DNA from: CAVTBX01 sp963733135
GTDB taxonomy: Bacteria > Actinomycetota > Thermoleophilia > Gaiellales > Gaiellaceae
DNA: 64,000 nt
NCBI GenBank assembly: GCA_963733135.1
Contig: CAVTBX010000005.1
Coordinates: 124,001 to 188,000 of the forward strand
Reading direction: 5' to 3'
Shown: positions 27,622 through 36,521 of the stretch, piece by piece
How positions within the stretch are numbered: position 1 is the first letter of the stretch
Layout of the letters: each line of letters opens with the position of its first letter
Notes under the pieces: model-generated
Database searches by the model: none
Told to the model about the DNA's origin: nothing
What the model saw: only the letters and a program-made list of their open reading frames with translations
Program-made: the position numbers and the translations under genes

Positions 27622-28626
27622 ATGAAGACGAGTCTCGGGATCTGGGCGCTCGGCCCGATGGTGACCCGGTTCATGCCGGTCGGCTACCAGCCGCAACACG
27701 CTGACGAGACGACTGTCGACCGCGTGCGCCGCGCCGTCGAGGGCCTCGGCGACCTGATCGACGACTACGAGTTCCACTACCCGGCTGAGCTCTCGTCCGA
27801 CAACCTCGACGAGGTGCGCGACGCGCTCGACGGGCACGGCATCTACTGCCTCTGCGCGGGGCTCCACCTCGACCCCCGCTTCGGCCGCGGCGGCCTCACC
27901 TCCCCGGACTCGGCCACGCGCGAGGAGGCGCGGCAGCTCACGCGGGAAGGGGCCGAGCTCGCCGGGCAGATCGGCGCCAACTTCATCGTCTGGCCTGGGA
28001 TCGAGGGCTACAACTATCCGTTCCAGACGCCTTACGCGGAGAGCTGGGAGTGGTTCGTGGACGGAATGGCCGAGGCGGCCGAGCGCTGTAAGGAGCACGG
28101 CGTACTCCTCTTCCTCGAGCACAAGAACTCCGAGCCCGCCATGAAGATCTTCATGCGGAACATCGGCATGACCCTGTTCGTCGTCGCGAAGCTCCGCGAG
28201 CGCGGCCTCGACAACGTCAAGGTCAACATGGACTGGCAGCACCTGATCATGAACGGCGAGAACCTGGCCGAGTACGCGGCGCTGCTCGCCGCCGAGGGGC
28301 TGCTCGGCCACCAGCATGCGAACTCCGGCTGGGGCGACTTCGACGACGACAACATGGTCGGCGCGACGGCGTTCATGGAGACGCTCGAGCTCGCCCTCGA
28401 GCTCCGGCGCGCGGGGTACGGCGAGAACGGAGAGCGGCTCGGCTTCGACCTCTACCCCTATACGGAGGACGCGGTCGCGGCGGTGCGCCGAAGTGTCCTC
28501 CAGTGGCGCTTCATCGACTCGGTCGCCACGAAGATCGACGACGCTGCGCTTCACGAGGCCCAGGCCGAGAAGGACGCGGTGCGGGCCTACGAGCTCGTCT
28601 ACGCGGCACTCGGAGCGGAGGAATGA
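27622..28626 (+). CDS. Xylose-isomerase-like TIM-barrel protein
   Basis: The product has 334 residues, starting at the ATG at 27622 with CAAGGAGGAACC upstream. It has the AP-endonuclease-2/xylose-isomerase fold: DYEFHYPAEL, FIVWPGIEGYNYPFQ, GVLLFLEHKNSEP, VKVNMDWQHLIMNGEN and GHQHANSGWGDFDDDN carry the Glu, Asp and His residues expected to bind two divalent metals. It is shorter and more diverged than XylA. Position before xylulokinase suggests it makes a ketose such as xylulose. An independent sugar isomerase or epimerase activity is possible. Its stop overlaps the next start by 4 bp (ATGA). Confidence 0.85.
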   Translation: MKTSLGIWALGPMVTRFMPVGYQPQHADETTVDRVRRAVEGLGDLIDDYEFHYPAELSSDNLDEVRDALDGHGIYCLCAGLHLDPRFGRGGLTSPDSATREEARQLTREGAELAGQIGANFIVWPGIEGYNYPFQTPYAESWEWFVDGMAEAAERCKEHGVLLFLEHKNSEPAMKIFMRNIGMTLFVVAKLRERGLDNVKVNMDWQHLIMNGENLAEYAALLAAEGLLGHQHANSGWGDFDDDNMVGATAFMETLELALELRRAGYGENGERLGFDLYPYTEDAVAAVRRSVLQWRFIDSVATKIDDAALHEAQAEKDAVRAYELVYAALGAEE

Positions 28627-29015
28627 ATCTCGAGCAGGCTCAGGCACTGGTCGCCTCGGTCGTCGAGTCCGCGTCGGGCCCGGTCTCCGTCTACGTCGCC
28701 GACGATCACGGCGAGCTCGTCGCCGCAGGGACCATGGACGGCGCCGCTCCCGACACTCGCCTGAACGCGCAGCGGAAGGCCTACACGGCTGCGCGGAGCG
28801 ACGCCACGTCAACCGGCGAGCTCGCCGCGAAGGTCAAGGACGACCCGGCCGAGCTCGCGAGCTTCGACCCGCAGTTCAGCTTCTTCAAGGGCGGTGTCGC
28901 AGTCTTTGAAGACGGCCGCCGCATCGGCGCCGTCGGGGTAAGCGGCCTGCCCGGGGACGAGGACGAGCGGCTCGCCCGCGAGGCGATCGAAAGCACGGGC
29001 CTCGCGCTCGGATGA
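28623..29015 (+). CDS. GlcG/HbpS-like (DUF336) small protein
   Basis: The product has 130 residues. LEQAQALVASVVESA, VYVADDHGELVAAGTMDGA, LNAQRKAYTAARS, FDPQFSFFKGGVAVFEDGRR and IGAVGVSGLPGDEDERLARE are the ordered blocks of the GlcG/HbpS family. Members bind small ligands (heme in HbpS; unknown in GlcG) and often sit in catabolic operons beside oxidoreductases. No signal peptide is present. It overlaps both neighbours by 4 bp (ATGA), so it is an integral part of the sugar operon. Its role there is not known. Confidence 0.85.
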   Translation: MNLEQAQALVASVVESASGPVSVYVADDHGELVAAGTMDGAAPDTRLNAQRKAYTAARSDATSTGELAAKVKDDPAELASFDPQFSFFKGGVAVFEDGRRIGAVGVSGLPGDEDERLAREAIESTGLALG

Positions 29016-30445
29016 CGACGCTCGTCGGGGTCGACGTCGGCACGACGGGTGTCAAGGCGCTCGCGCTCTCCCCGGAGGGCGAGGTGCTCGCGCGGGCGGA
29101 GGAGGGCTACACGTTCGAGACACCGCGGCCGGGCTGGGCCGAGCAGGATCCCGAGCTCTGGTGGCGCGGCGCGCAGGCCGCCCTTGCCGCCCTCAACGTC
29201 GACGAAGTGGCGGGGATCGGCCTCTCCGGCCAGATGCACGGACTCGTGCTCCTCGACGAGGACGAGCGCCCCCTCCGCCCGGCGATTCTCTGGAACGACC
29301 AGCGCTCGGCCCCGGAGTGCGAGGAGATCGAGGCCGAGCTCGGGCTCGAGCGGCTCGTCGAGCTCACCGGCAACCGCGCGCTCCCCGGCTACACGGCGCC
29401 GAAGCTCGTCTGGATGCGTCGCCACGAGTCGGGTCTCTACGCGCGCGCGAGGCACGTGCTCCTCCCGAAGGACTACGTGCGCCTGCGGCTCACCGGCGAG
29501 CGGGCGATCGACGCAGGCGACGCCTCGGGCACCCTCCTCCTAGACGTGGCCGGGCGGCGCTGGAGCGACCAGATGTTGGACGCGCTCGAGGTTCCGCGCG
29601 AGTGGCTGCCGCCGGTGCTGGAGTCGCCCGAGGTGTCGGGCCAGACCGGCGAGGGCGTGCCGGTCGCCGCGGGCGCCGGCGACCAGGAGGCGGGTGCCCT
29701 GGGGGTCGGCGTCGACGGGCCGGGCCCGCTCTCGATCGTGCTCGGAACCTCCGGAGTCGTCTTCGCCGCGCTGCCCGAGTACGCGGCCGACCCGGAGGGA
29801 CGCTTGCAGGCGTTCTGCCACGCGGTTCCGAACGGCTGGCACGCGATGGGCGTGATGCTCTCCGCGGCCGGCTCGCTTCACTGGCTCCGCGATACCGTCG
29901 CGCCCGGCGAGCCGTTCGACGCGCTCGTGGCCGAGGCCGAGCGCTGGCCGCCCGGCGCCGAAGGCCTCACCTTCCTGCCCTACCTGAGCGGCGAGCGGAC
30001 ACCTCACTTCGACCCGTACGCGCGCGGCGCCTTCACCGGCCTGACGCTCCGCCACGACCGCGGCGCGCTCGTCCGCGCCGTGCTCGAGGGCGTGGCGTTT
30101 GCCCTCCGTGACTCGCTCGAGCTCCTCCGTGAGCTCGGCGTCGAGCCCGAGGTCGCGCGGGTATCCGGAGGGGGCGCCCGAAGCGCGCTCTGGCTTCGGA
30201 TCGTTGCCTCCGTACTCGGCCTGCCGCTCGAGCGAACCGCGGCGGAGGAAGGGGCCGCGTACGGTGCTGCGCTCCTCGGGGGAGTCGCCGCGGGCGTCTT
30301 CGCGGACGTTCATGAGGCCGTCGAGGCGACGGTGCGCGTCACGGAGACCGTCGATCCGGAGCCGCCCTGGCACGACACCTACACGGAGGGCTACGCGAGG
30401 TTCCAGGCTCTCTACCCCGCCCTACGACCATTGGAGGACGCATGA
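29012..30445 (+). CDS. xylB: Xylulokinase (FGGY carbohydrate kinase)
   Basis: The product has 477 residues. The N-terminal nucleotide loop is VGVDVGTTGVKALAL, followed by ISLSGQMHG-like GIGLSGQMHGLVLLDE and AILWNDQRS, which are typical of xylulokinase. The C-terminal FGGY domain has LPYLSGERTPHFDPYARGAF and RVSGGGARSALWLRIVASVL. It phosphorylates D-xylulose to xylulose 5-phosphate for the pentose phosphate pathway. It overlaps both neighbours by 4 bp. Length is normal. Related ketose kinases cannot be excluded, but the QMHG and GERTP motifs favour xylulose. Confidence 0.9.
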   Translation: MTTLVGVDVGTTGVKALALSPEGEVLARAEEGYTFETPRPGWAEQDPELWWRGAQAALAALNVDEVAGIGLSGQMHGLVLLDEDERPLRPAILWNDQRSAPECEEIEAELGLERLVELTGNRALPGYTAPKLVWMRRHESGLYARARHVLLPKDYVRLRLTGERAIDAGDASGTLLLDVAGRRWSDQMLDALEVPREWLPPVLESPEVSGQTGEGVPVAAGAGDQEAGALGVGVDGPGPLSIVLGTSGVVFAALPEYAADPEGRLQAFCHAVPNGWHAMGVMLSAAGSLHWLRDTVAPGEPFDALVAEAERWPPGAEGLTFLPYLSGERTPHFDPYARGAFTGLTLRHDRGALVRAVLEGVAFALRDSLELLRELGVEPEVARVSGGGARSALWLRIVASVLGLPLERTAAEEGAAYGAALLGGVAAGVFADVHEAVEATVRVTETVDPEPPWHDTYTEGYARFQALYPALRPLEDA

Positions 30446-31149
30446 CAACGCTGAGAGGCAAGGTCGCGCTCGTGACGGGCGCGAGCCGCGGCATCGGAGC
30501 CGCGGTCGCACGGGCGCTCGACGCGCAGGGCGTCCGCCTCGGGCTCGCGTCGCGAAGCGGCGACGACCTCGGCATCGAGGACGTGGTCGCGCAGCCGTGC
30601 GACGTCCGCAGGCCCGAGGAGCTCGAGGCGCTCGCAACCGCTACGGCCGAGGCCCACGGCGGAATCGACATCCTCGTCGCGAACGCCGGCGTCGGCGCCT
30701 ACGGCCCGTTCCTCGACCTGCCGCCCGAGCACCTGGAGGAAATGGTCGACGTGAACGTGAAGGGGACGCTCTACGCGGTCCGCGCCGCACTCCCCCACCT
30801 CCTGCGAAGCGACGCGGCAGACATCGTCACGCTCGCCTCGGAAGCCGGCCGGCGCGGCCTGCCGCTCGAGGCCGTCTACTGCGCCTCGAAGTTCGCTCAG
30901 GTCGGCTTCACTCGCGCGCTCGATCACGAGCTCCGCGAGCACGACGTCCGCTGCACGAACGTGTGCCCGGGCGGCGTCGCGACCGACTTCGCCATGGGCC
31001 GTGGGCGCACGGAGGACATGCCGAAGCTCGAGGGGATGGTGACATCGGAGGACGTGGCCGAGGTCGTCCTCTTCGTCCTCACCCGGCCCCGGAACCACCG
31101 CATCCTGGAAACCGCCTTCCGGCCGGTCACGGAGACGTCATGGGGCTAG
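30442..31149 (+). CDS. SDR-family oxidoreductase
   Basis: The product has 235 residues. The Rossmann motif is VTGASRGIGAAVA, the structural motif VANAGVGAYGP, and the catalytic residues are Ser in TLASEAGRRG and YCASK (Tyr-x-x-x-Lys). VCPGGVATDF follows. It is a classical NAD(P)-dependent short-chain dehydrogenase. In this operon it probably oxidises or reduces a sugar or sugar acid. It overlaps the xylulokinase stop by 4 bp and the next start by 10 bp. Substrate unknown. Confidence 0.88.
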   Translation: MTTLRGKVALVTGASRGIGAAVARALDAQGVRLGLASRSGDDLGIEDVVAQPCDVRRPEELEALATATAEAHGGIDILVANAGVGAYGPFLDLPPEHLEEMVDVNVKGTLYAVRAALPHLLRSDAADIVTLASEAGRRGLPLEAVYCASKFAQVGFTRALDHELREHDVRCTNVCPGGVATDFAMGRGRTEDMPKLEGMVTSEDVAEVVLFVLTRPRNHRILETAFRPVTETSWG

Positions 31150-32123
31150 ACGGCGCGGTCAAGTGGGGAGTCCTCTCGACGGCGAAGATCAACGATCTCG
31201 TCCTGGCGGGCGCGGCGGAATCAGACGATGTCGAGGTGGTCGCGGTCGCGAGCCGAGACCAGGGCCGTGCCGAGGAGTACGCGCGCGAGCGCGGGATCGA
31301 GCGCGCGCACGGGAGCTACGAGGCGCTCCTCGAGGATCCCGACGTCGAGGCTGTCTACATCTCGCTCCCGAACTCGATGCACGTCGAGTGGTCGGCCCGC
31401 GCGCTCGAGGCCGGCAAGCACGTCCTCTGCGAGAAGCCGCTCTCGCGACGTGCGAATGACGTCGAGCGCGCCTTCGACGCCGCCGAGCGCGCGGGCCGCC
31501 ACCTGATGGAGGCCTTCATGTACCGCCACAACCCGCAGACGGCGCGCCTCGTGGAGCTCGTCGAAGGCGACGCGATCGGCCGGCTCCGGCTCGTCCGCGC
31601 AGCCTTCAGCTTCCCGCTCGACAACCCGGAGAACGTGCGCCTGAGCGGCGAGCTCGACGGCGGCGGCCTCATGGACGTCGGATGTTACTGCGTGAGCGGC
31701 GCCCGGCTCCTCGCCGGCGAGCCGTCCGAGGTGTACGGCGCGCAGGTCGAGGGCCCAAGCGGCGTCGACGAGCTCTTCACCGGCACGATGCGGTTTGAGG
31801 ACGACGTCCTCGCCGAGCTCGACTGCGGGCTCGTCCTCCCCGTGCGCGACGAGCTCGAGGCGATCGGCGACGAGGGCTCAATCTTCCTCGACGATCCGTG
31901 GCACTGCCGCGAGCCCGTGCTCGAGCTCCGCACCGCCGAGGGCACGGAGAGGATCGAGCTCGAGCCGGTCGACTCCTACCAGCTCGAGCTCGAGAACCTG
32001 GGCGACGCGATCCGGGGCCGCGCCGAGCCACTCCTCGGCCGCGAAGACGCGCTCGGCCAGGCGCGGGCGATCGAGGCCCTCTACCGCTCGGCGGAGGAGG
32101 GCCGGCCGATCACCCTGGCCTAG
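31140..32123 (+). CDS. Gfo/Idh/MocA-family sugar dehydrogenase
   Basis: The product has 327 residues, starting at the ATG at 31140, inside the end of the SDR gene. The N-terminal Rossmann domain has KWGVLSTAKINDLVLAGA and VYISLPNSMHVEWSARALEA; the catalytic lysine lies in GKHVLCEKPLS. The C-terminal domain has EAFMYRHNPQT and LMDVGCYCVSGARLLAGEP, blocks close to dimeric dihydrodiol dehydrogenase and bacterial D-xylose 1-dehydrogenase. It is the last gene of the seven-gene sugar operon. Its stop and that of the convergent PhoX gene share the CTAG at 32120-32123. Confidence 0.87.
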   Translation: MGLDGAVKWGVLSTAKINDLVLAGAAESDDVEVVAVASRDQGRAEEYARERGIERAHGSYEALLEDPDVEAVYISLPNSMHVEWSARALEAGKHVLCEKPLSRRANDVERAFDAAERAGRHLMEAFMYRHNPQTARLVELVEGDAIGRLRLVRAAFSFPLDNPENVRLSGELDGGGLMDVGCYCVSGARLLAGEPSEVYGAQVEGPSGVDELFTGTMRFEDDVLAELDCGLVLPVRDELEAIGDEGSIFLDDPWHCREPVLELRTAEGTERIELEPVDSYQLELENLGDAIRGRAEPLLGREDALGQARAIEALYRSAEEGRPITLA

Positions 32124-33955
32124 TCGTCGTCGTGCCCCGACTTCTCATTGCGGATCGCGACGAGCGACGGCTTCGGCTTGCCGGGCGTCCCGGTTCCGGC
32201 CGTCTTGTTGCCGTCCGGCCACCACGACGTGTACGTGGCCGGATTCCCAACCACACCGCCCTTGTTCGGCGTCTCCTCGCCCGGATGCTGGACGTTCAGG
32301 AAGAGCGTCCCCGCGTCGAGGTTGAACGTCGGGCCGGTGAGCTCGGCCTCGACCGGAGCGTTCGCGAACCGGAAGGCCGTGTTCGCGTTCCTGCCGCGGA
32401 GCGGAACGTAGAAGAGCGCGTTGTTCTGGTGCCACGTGAATCCACGCGCGGGGTTGTTGAGGCTCGAGGTCGAGATGTCCGTCACGACCCAGAGCTCGTC
32501 CGACGCCGTGAAGCCGAGGTTGTCTGGGTTCGAGAAGCCGGCCTCCTGGCCGCCCTCGAGTAGGTCGACCCATCTGAACGTCTCGGAATGCGCCCGCCTT
32601 GAGTCCTCTCTCAGCAGGCGCACGATCCCGTAGGACTCGGGGTCGGCAGGTCGGCCCTTGGCCGACGTCAGGGAGATGAGGACGTGACGCTCGTTCCTCT
32701 TCAAGACCTCGCAGTCCTCGGCGCGCGGAACGCGGAACTGCGCGAGGTTGCCGCCGTTTGCCGGGACGATGTTCGTCTCGATCCACTTCGTCGTGAACGC
32801 GAGGGCTTCCGGGTCGTCCATGTCGAGCGGGATCCACTCACCCGTGCCGCTGTCGACAGCGGGGTCGTTCGCCGTGGGGAGCCAGCGGGCCACGTAGAGC
32901 TGTCCGTCGGAGAGGAGCTCCATGGCCTCGCTTCGGCGCATGCCACGCCGGTAACGGCGGGCCGACACGAACTTGAAGAACATGCCGTCTGCCGCCGGGG
33001 CGTCGTCGCCCGTGTAGCAGACGACGTGTCCACTGGGGGCGATCCGAAGCCCGACGTTCTCGTGGTGGATCCGGCCGAGCGCCGTGTGCTTGACGGCCTC
33101 ACCGGTGTACGGGTCGATCTCGGCGACGTAGCCGTAGAACGGCCAGTTGTCGCCGACGGGCATCCCGTCGACGTTCGTACCGGGCTCGCCGATGTAGAAG
33201 TTGACCTCTTCCTCATTCGAGCCGTCGTCCTTGATCCAGCCGAGCGCGAACGGCATGTTGCGCTTGAGCCCGTAGCTCTGGTGGTTCTCCTCACAGGAGA
33301 GAACGGTGCCCCAGGGCGTCGTGGCGCCGGAGCAATTCGCGAGCGTACCGAGCGCCACTCCATCGGAAGGCGCGAGGTCGGTGCCAGAAACGGGGCCGTC
33401 GTACGGAATCGGCGGGCCGTCGCCGTAGAAGCGGCGCGAATAGGGCGAGTCGTAGACCACCTCCCAGCTGCCGTCCCGACATTTCCGGACGTGCACGACC
33501 GAGCCGCCGACCTCCTTCTTCTCCATCGCCATGAGAGCGGCGTGGGTCGTTCGAGGGTTCCAGGCCGGATCCATCGCTCTCGTCCAGTCGCTCGTGAAGA
33601 ACGGGATCACGTACTCGTGGTTGATCCACAGCAGGCCCTCGTCACCCTTGCGACGGAGCGGGAACCAGGCCGAGTAGTCGCAGTTGTAGCCGAACGTCAG
33701 CCCGTCGGCGAACTCCTCGCCCCACTTGATGAGGACGTCCGCCACGAAGCCGTCGGGCACCTGAAGCTCGTCCGCGGAGCTCGGCGCGATCGCGCGGAAG
33801 CGCGTGAAGTCGGCGTGGCGGTAATCGTCGTCCGCGCGCGCGAGCCCGGTCAGAGCGCCGGCGGCGTAGGTCGCCGTTCCGGCCGCAGCGATGTTCTTGA
33901 TCAGCTGGCGTCGCGTGACCGGGGTCTCGAAAGCCGTCTCGAAGATCTTCTCCAT
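32120..33955 (-). CDS. PhoX-family (DUF839) secreted phosphatase-like protein
   Basis: The product has 611 residues; GGAGGGGGAG precedes the ATG at 33955. The N-terminus has TRRQLIKNIAAAGTATYAAG, a Tat signal. The body matches the PhoX/DUF839 propeller: EGLLWINHEYVIP, SCEENHQSYG, GYVAEIDPYTGEAVKHTALG, HENVGLRIAPSGHVVCYTGD, SNPDNLGFTASDELWVVTD and FLNVQHPGEETPNKGG. PhoX enzymes are calcium/iron alkaline phosphatases exported folded. Most blocks with acidic ligands are present, so phosphatase activity is plausible, but many actinobacterial DUF839 proteins are untested. It is convergent with the sugar operon. Confidence 0.88.
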   Translation of the reverse strand: MEKIFETAFETPVTRRQLIKNIAAAGTATYAAGALTGLARADDDYRHADFTRFRAIAPSSADELQVPDGFVADVLIKWGEEFADGLTFGYNCDYSAWFPLRRKGDEGLLWINHEYVIPFFTSDWTRAMDPAWNPRTTHAALMAMEKKEVGGSVVHVRKCRDGSWEVVYDSPYSRRFYGDGPPIPYDGPVSGTDLAPSDGVALGTLANCSGATTPWGTVLSCEENHQSYGLKRNMPFALGWIKDDGSNEEEVNFYIGEPGTNVDGMPVGDNWPFYGYVAEIDPYTGEAVKHTALGRIHHENVGLRIAPSGHVVCYTGDDAPAADGMFFKFVSARRYRRGMRRSEAMELLSDGQLYVARWLPTANDPAVDSGTGEWIPLDMDDPEALAFTTKWIETNIVPANGGNLAQFRVPRAEDCEVLKRNERHVLISLTSAKGRPADPESYGIVRLLREDSRRAHSETFRWVDLLEGGQEAGFSNPDNLGFTASDELWVVTDISTSSLNNPARGFTWHQNNALFYVPLRGRNANTAFRFANAPVEAELTGPTFNLDAGTLFLNVQHPGEETPNKGGVVGNPATYTSWWPDGNKTAGTGTPGKPKPSLVAIRNEKSGHDDD

Positions 33956-34030
33956 CTCCCCCTCCTGGCTAGCTCGCTCGGCAGTCTTTCACAGGTCGCG
34001 AGCTCGCCCGGAAGGGCGCCGAGGCAGCGG

Positions 34031-36521
34031 TCAGCTCTTGCCGGCCCCGACCCGTACGCGTCTCGCGCGCTCCTCGAGCTCCTCCTCGAGGTGCGCGCGA
34101 CCGTTCCCGTTCGCGAGTGCGGCGGTCGCGCCGTTCGAGGTCGCCGGAATCGCGCGCGGCGCAGGCTCTGCGGTGGGCGCGAGCTTTGCGCGCCTCCGCC
34201 TCGCATACGTCCACTCGGCCGCGAAGTAGCTTCCGATCACGACGACCGCGGCGCCAAGCTGGGCCGCGAAGCCCTCCCACGTCGGGAAGACGCCGAACCA
34301 GAGCCCGGCCCAGTACGGAAGCCGGAGATCACCCACGGGATGCACCGGAAGCCAGCCGACGACCTGGGAGACCTGGACGGTCTTTCCGACCATGATCACG
34401 AGCACGGCGAGGATGAGGAGACCGGTGAGCTCGAGCATCCGGCGGTGCGGGAGCTTCCGCTGGAGCTGGATAGTGAGGACGCCGACCGCCGCGACGCCGA
34501 CTGCGCCCAGTGCAGCGCCTTGGGCCACCCGGGCCACGCCGGCATCGAGCACGAGCGCCTGGAGGAAGAGCACGGTCTCGAAGCCCTCGCGGTAGACGCT
34601 CGTGAACCCGAGCGTCGCCAGGCCCACGAGCTGGGCGGCCGCCACGGAGAGCCCGGCGCCGCGCAGGATGTGCTTCTTCTTCCCGTGCAGGCCGGCGAGA
34701 TGGTCGCTCCAGTACACGCGGTGGAAGAACCAGTTCAGGATCAGAAGCAGCACCGCGACAGCGATCACGGAGACGATCGCCTCGAGCTTCTCGCCGTAGC
34801 GAACGAGCGACGAGAGCACGGTCTCGGCGATCACGAACGTGACGACGGAGGCGAGGAGCGCGGCCGCCGCGCCCAGGAAGAGCGGCCGGCGAAGCCGCCG
34901 CTTCGCGCCCGACGAGCCCGGCGGTCAGCGCGGCGAGGATCAGCACCGCCTCGAGCCCCTCACGGAAGACGATGATCGCCGTGTTCGAGATGACGGCGAA
35001 GCTCGAGCCCGGCCCGGCGCCGACGGCTGCCTCCGAGTCGGCGAGCGCGGTGTCGAGCGCCTCGCGCGACGCGGTGACCTCCTCGACGGGCGCCTTGCGG
35101 CGGATGAGCTGCGCGAGCCCTGCGTAGCCGTCCGCTCCGTACCAGAAGAGCCCCTCCGTTGTGGCGAAGAGATCGGGGGCGAGGCCGCGCAGCCGCTGCT
35201 CCGGCCCGAACTCGAAGAACGCGTACGCCTCGAGCCGTGCCTGCTCGGCCGTCGCGTACTCGCCGGCACGGACGGCGTTGACGACCCGGTCGAGCGACGT
35301 GCGGATGACGTCGAAGTCGGCGGCGGCGCCCGCGTCCTTCCACTCCTCTGGGAAGATCCCCTCGGCGAGCTCGAGCGCCTCGTTCGTCTTCGCCTCGATG
35401 GTCTCGGGCGCGGCCACGGCGGCACCCTGGTTCGCCGCGGCGAGCGCCTGGCCGAGCTCGGCCACGAGCACGTCGATCCGGCGCATCGCGGTCGCGTCAC
35501 GCTCGACGAGCACGCTCTCGAGATCGGTGATGGCCTGCGCAGCGCCGTCGCGGAACGTGACCGCCTCCTGAATCTCGAACGGCACCGTGACACGGCCGTC
35601 CGAGACTCCACGCTCGTACTCGACCGGGACGAGAGCGAGGAAGCGGAGGAACTGGCCGGCGCGCCTGATCTCCTCCTCGGACGAGAGCGGAGCGGCCCGG
35701 AAGCCCTCGAGGGCGGCGTCGACGGCCGTACGAGCCTCCGCGTACGCGCCCCGGTCCGAGGCCAAGGCCGCGGCCACCAGGCGATCGAAGTCCGCGGCGG
35801 CGCTCGCGCCCTCGGCGGTGTCGCGCTGTCGCTCGAAGGAGGGCCTGAGGATGGCGAAGTACCCGCGCGCGACCGCGGCCTCGGCGGCGACCCGCGAGCG
35901 GAAGCCGTTCTCCGCAGCTTCGTCCGCGGTCTCGAGCGCGGTTCTCAGAAGTGCCTGGTAGGTGTCGAGGTAGTCGGCGCGGACGGCTGCGGCAGCCTTC
36001 TCCGGCGTGCTCTTGCCGTCGGCGAGCAGGTCGAGCGCGAGCGTGGCGTCGGCACCCGGTCGGGAGAAACGCGTCGGAGGCCGAAACTCCCGGATGAGAA
36101 GCCAGCGCTTCGCCTCGGCCACCGAGCCCGCCTCGATCGCGCCGAGCACCTGGGTATACGCAGAGCCGAGAATCGCGACGCCGAGCTCCGCCCGCTCGGC
36201 CGCGAAGCGCCCCGCGTCCTCGCGGGCTACCGCAGCTTCGAGGGCTCCCAGGCTCTGCCGAAGCGCCGGCTCGCCGACGAGCTCCGAGAGGCGAACGAGG
36301 CTCGGCCTCGCCTCCCCCACGACGAAGCGAGCCTCGTCGGCGTCACCGAGGATGAGCGCGCGCTCGGCGTCCGCGAGCGTCGTCCGTACGTCTGCCTCGA
36401 GCTGCCACGGCTCCTTCTGGGCCGCGCTCACTCCTGAAGCGACGACGAGAGCCACCGCCACCGCGACCAGCGCGGCAAGGATCGCCGGCCCGCGGCCGTG
36501 GCTACTGCTCGATCTCGACAC
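34031..36521 (-). CDS. FTR1-family iron permease with long extracytoplasmic domain (one frameshift)
   Basis: About 830 residues. The GTG at 36521 overlaps the end of the upstream lipoprotein gene by 20 bp. A signal peptide (ILAALVAVAVALVVASGVSA) precedes a helical extracytoplasmic region of about 480 residues, then the FTR1 membrane domain. The two REGxE iron motifs are FREGLEAVLILAAL in helix 1 and YREGFETVLFLQAL in helix 4. The frame shifts by one base at 34916-34921: the first helix is in one frame, the rest in another, giving a complete protein when joined. It imports ferric iron, usually with an oxidase partner. Likely a sequencing indel. No EfeB peroxidase is adjacent. Confidence 0.88.

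Noticed and set aside
32684..34975. A 763-codon plus-strand frame opposite the PhoX and FTR1 genes
   Set aside because: Both antisense genes are well-supported families; this frame spans their boundary and shows only composition-driven residues.
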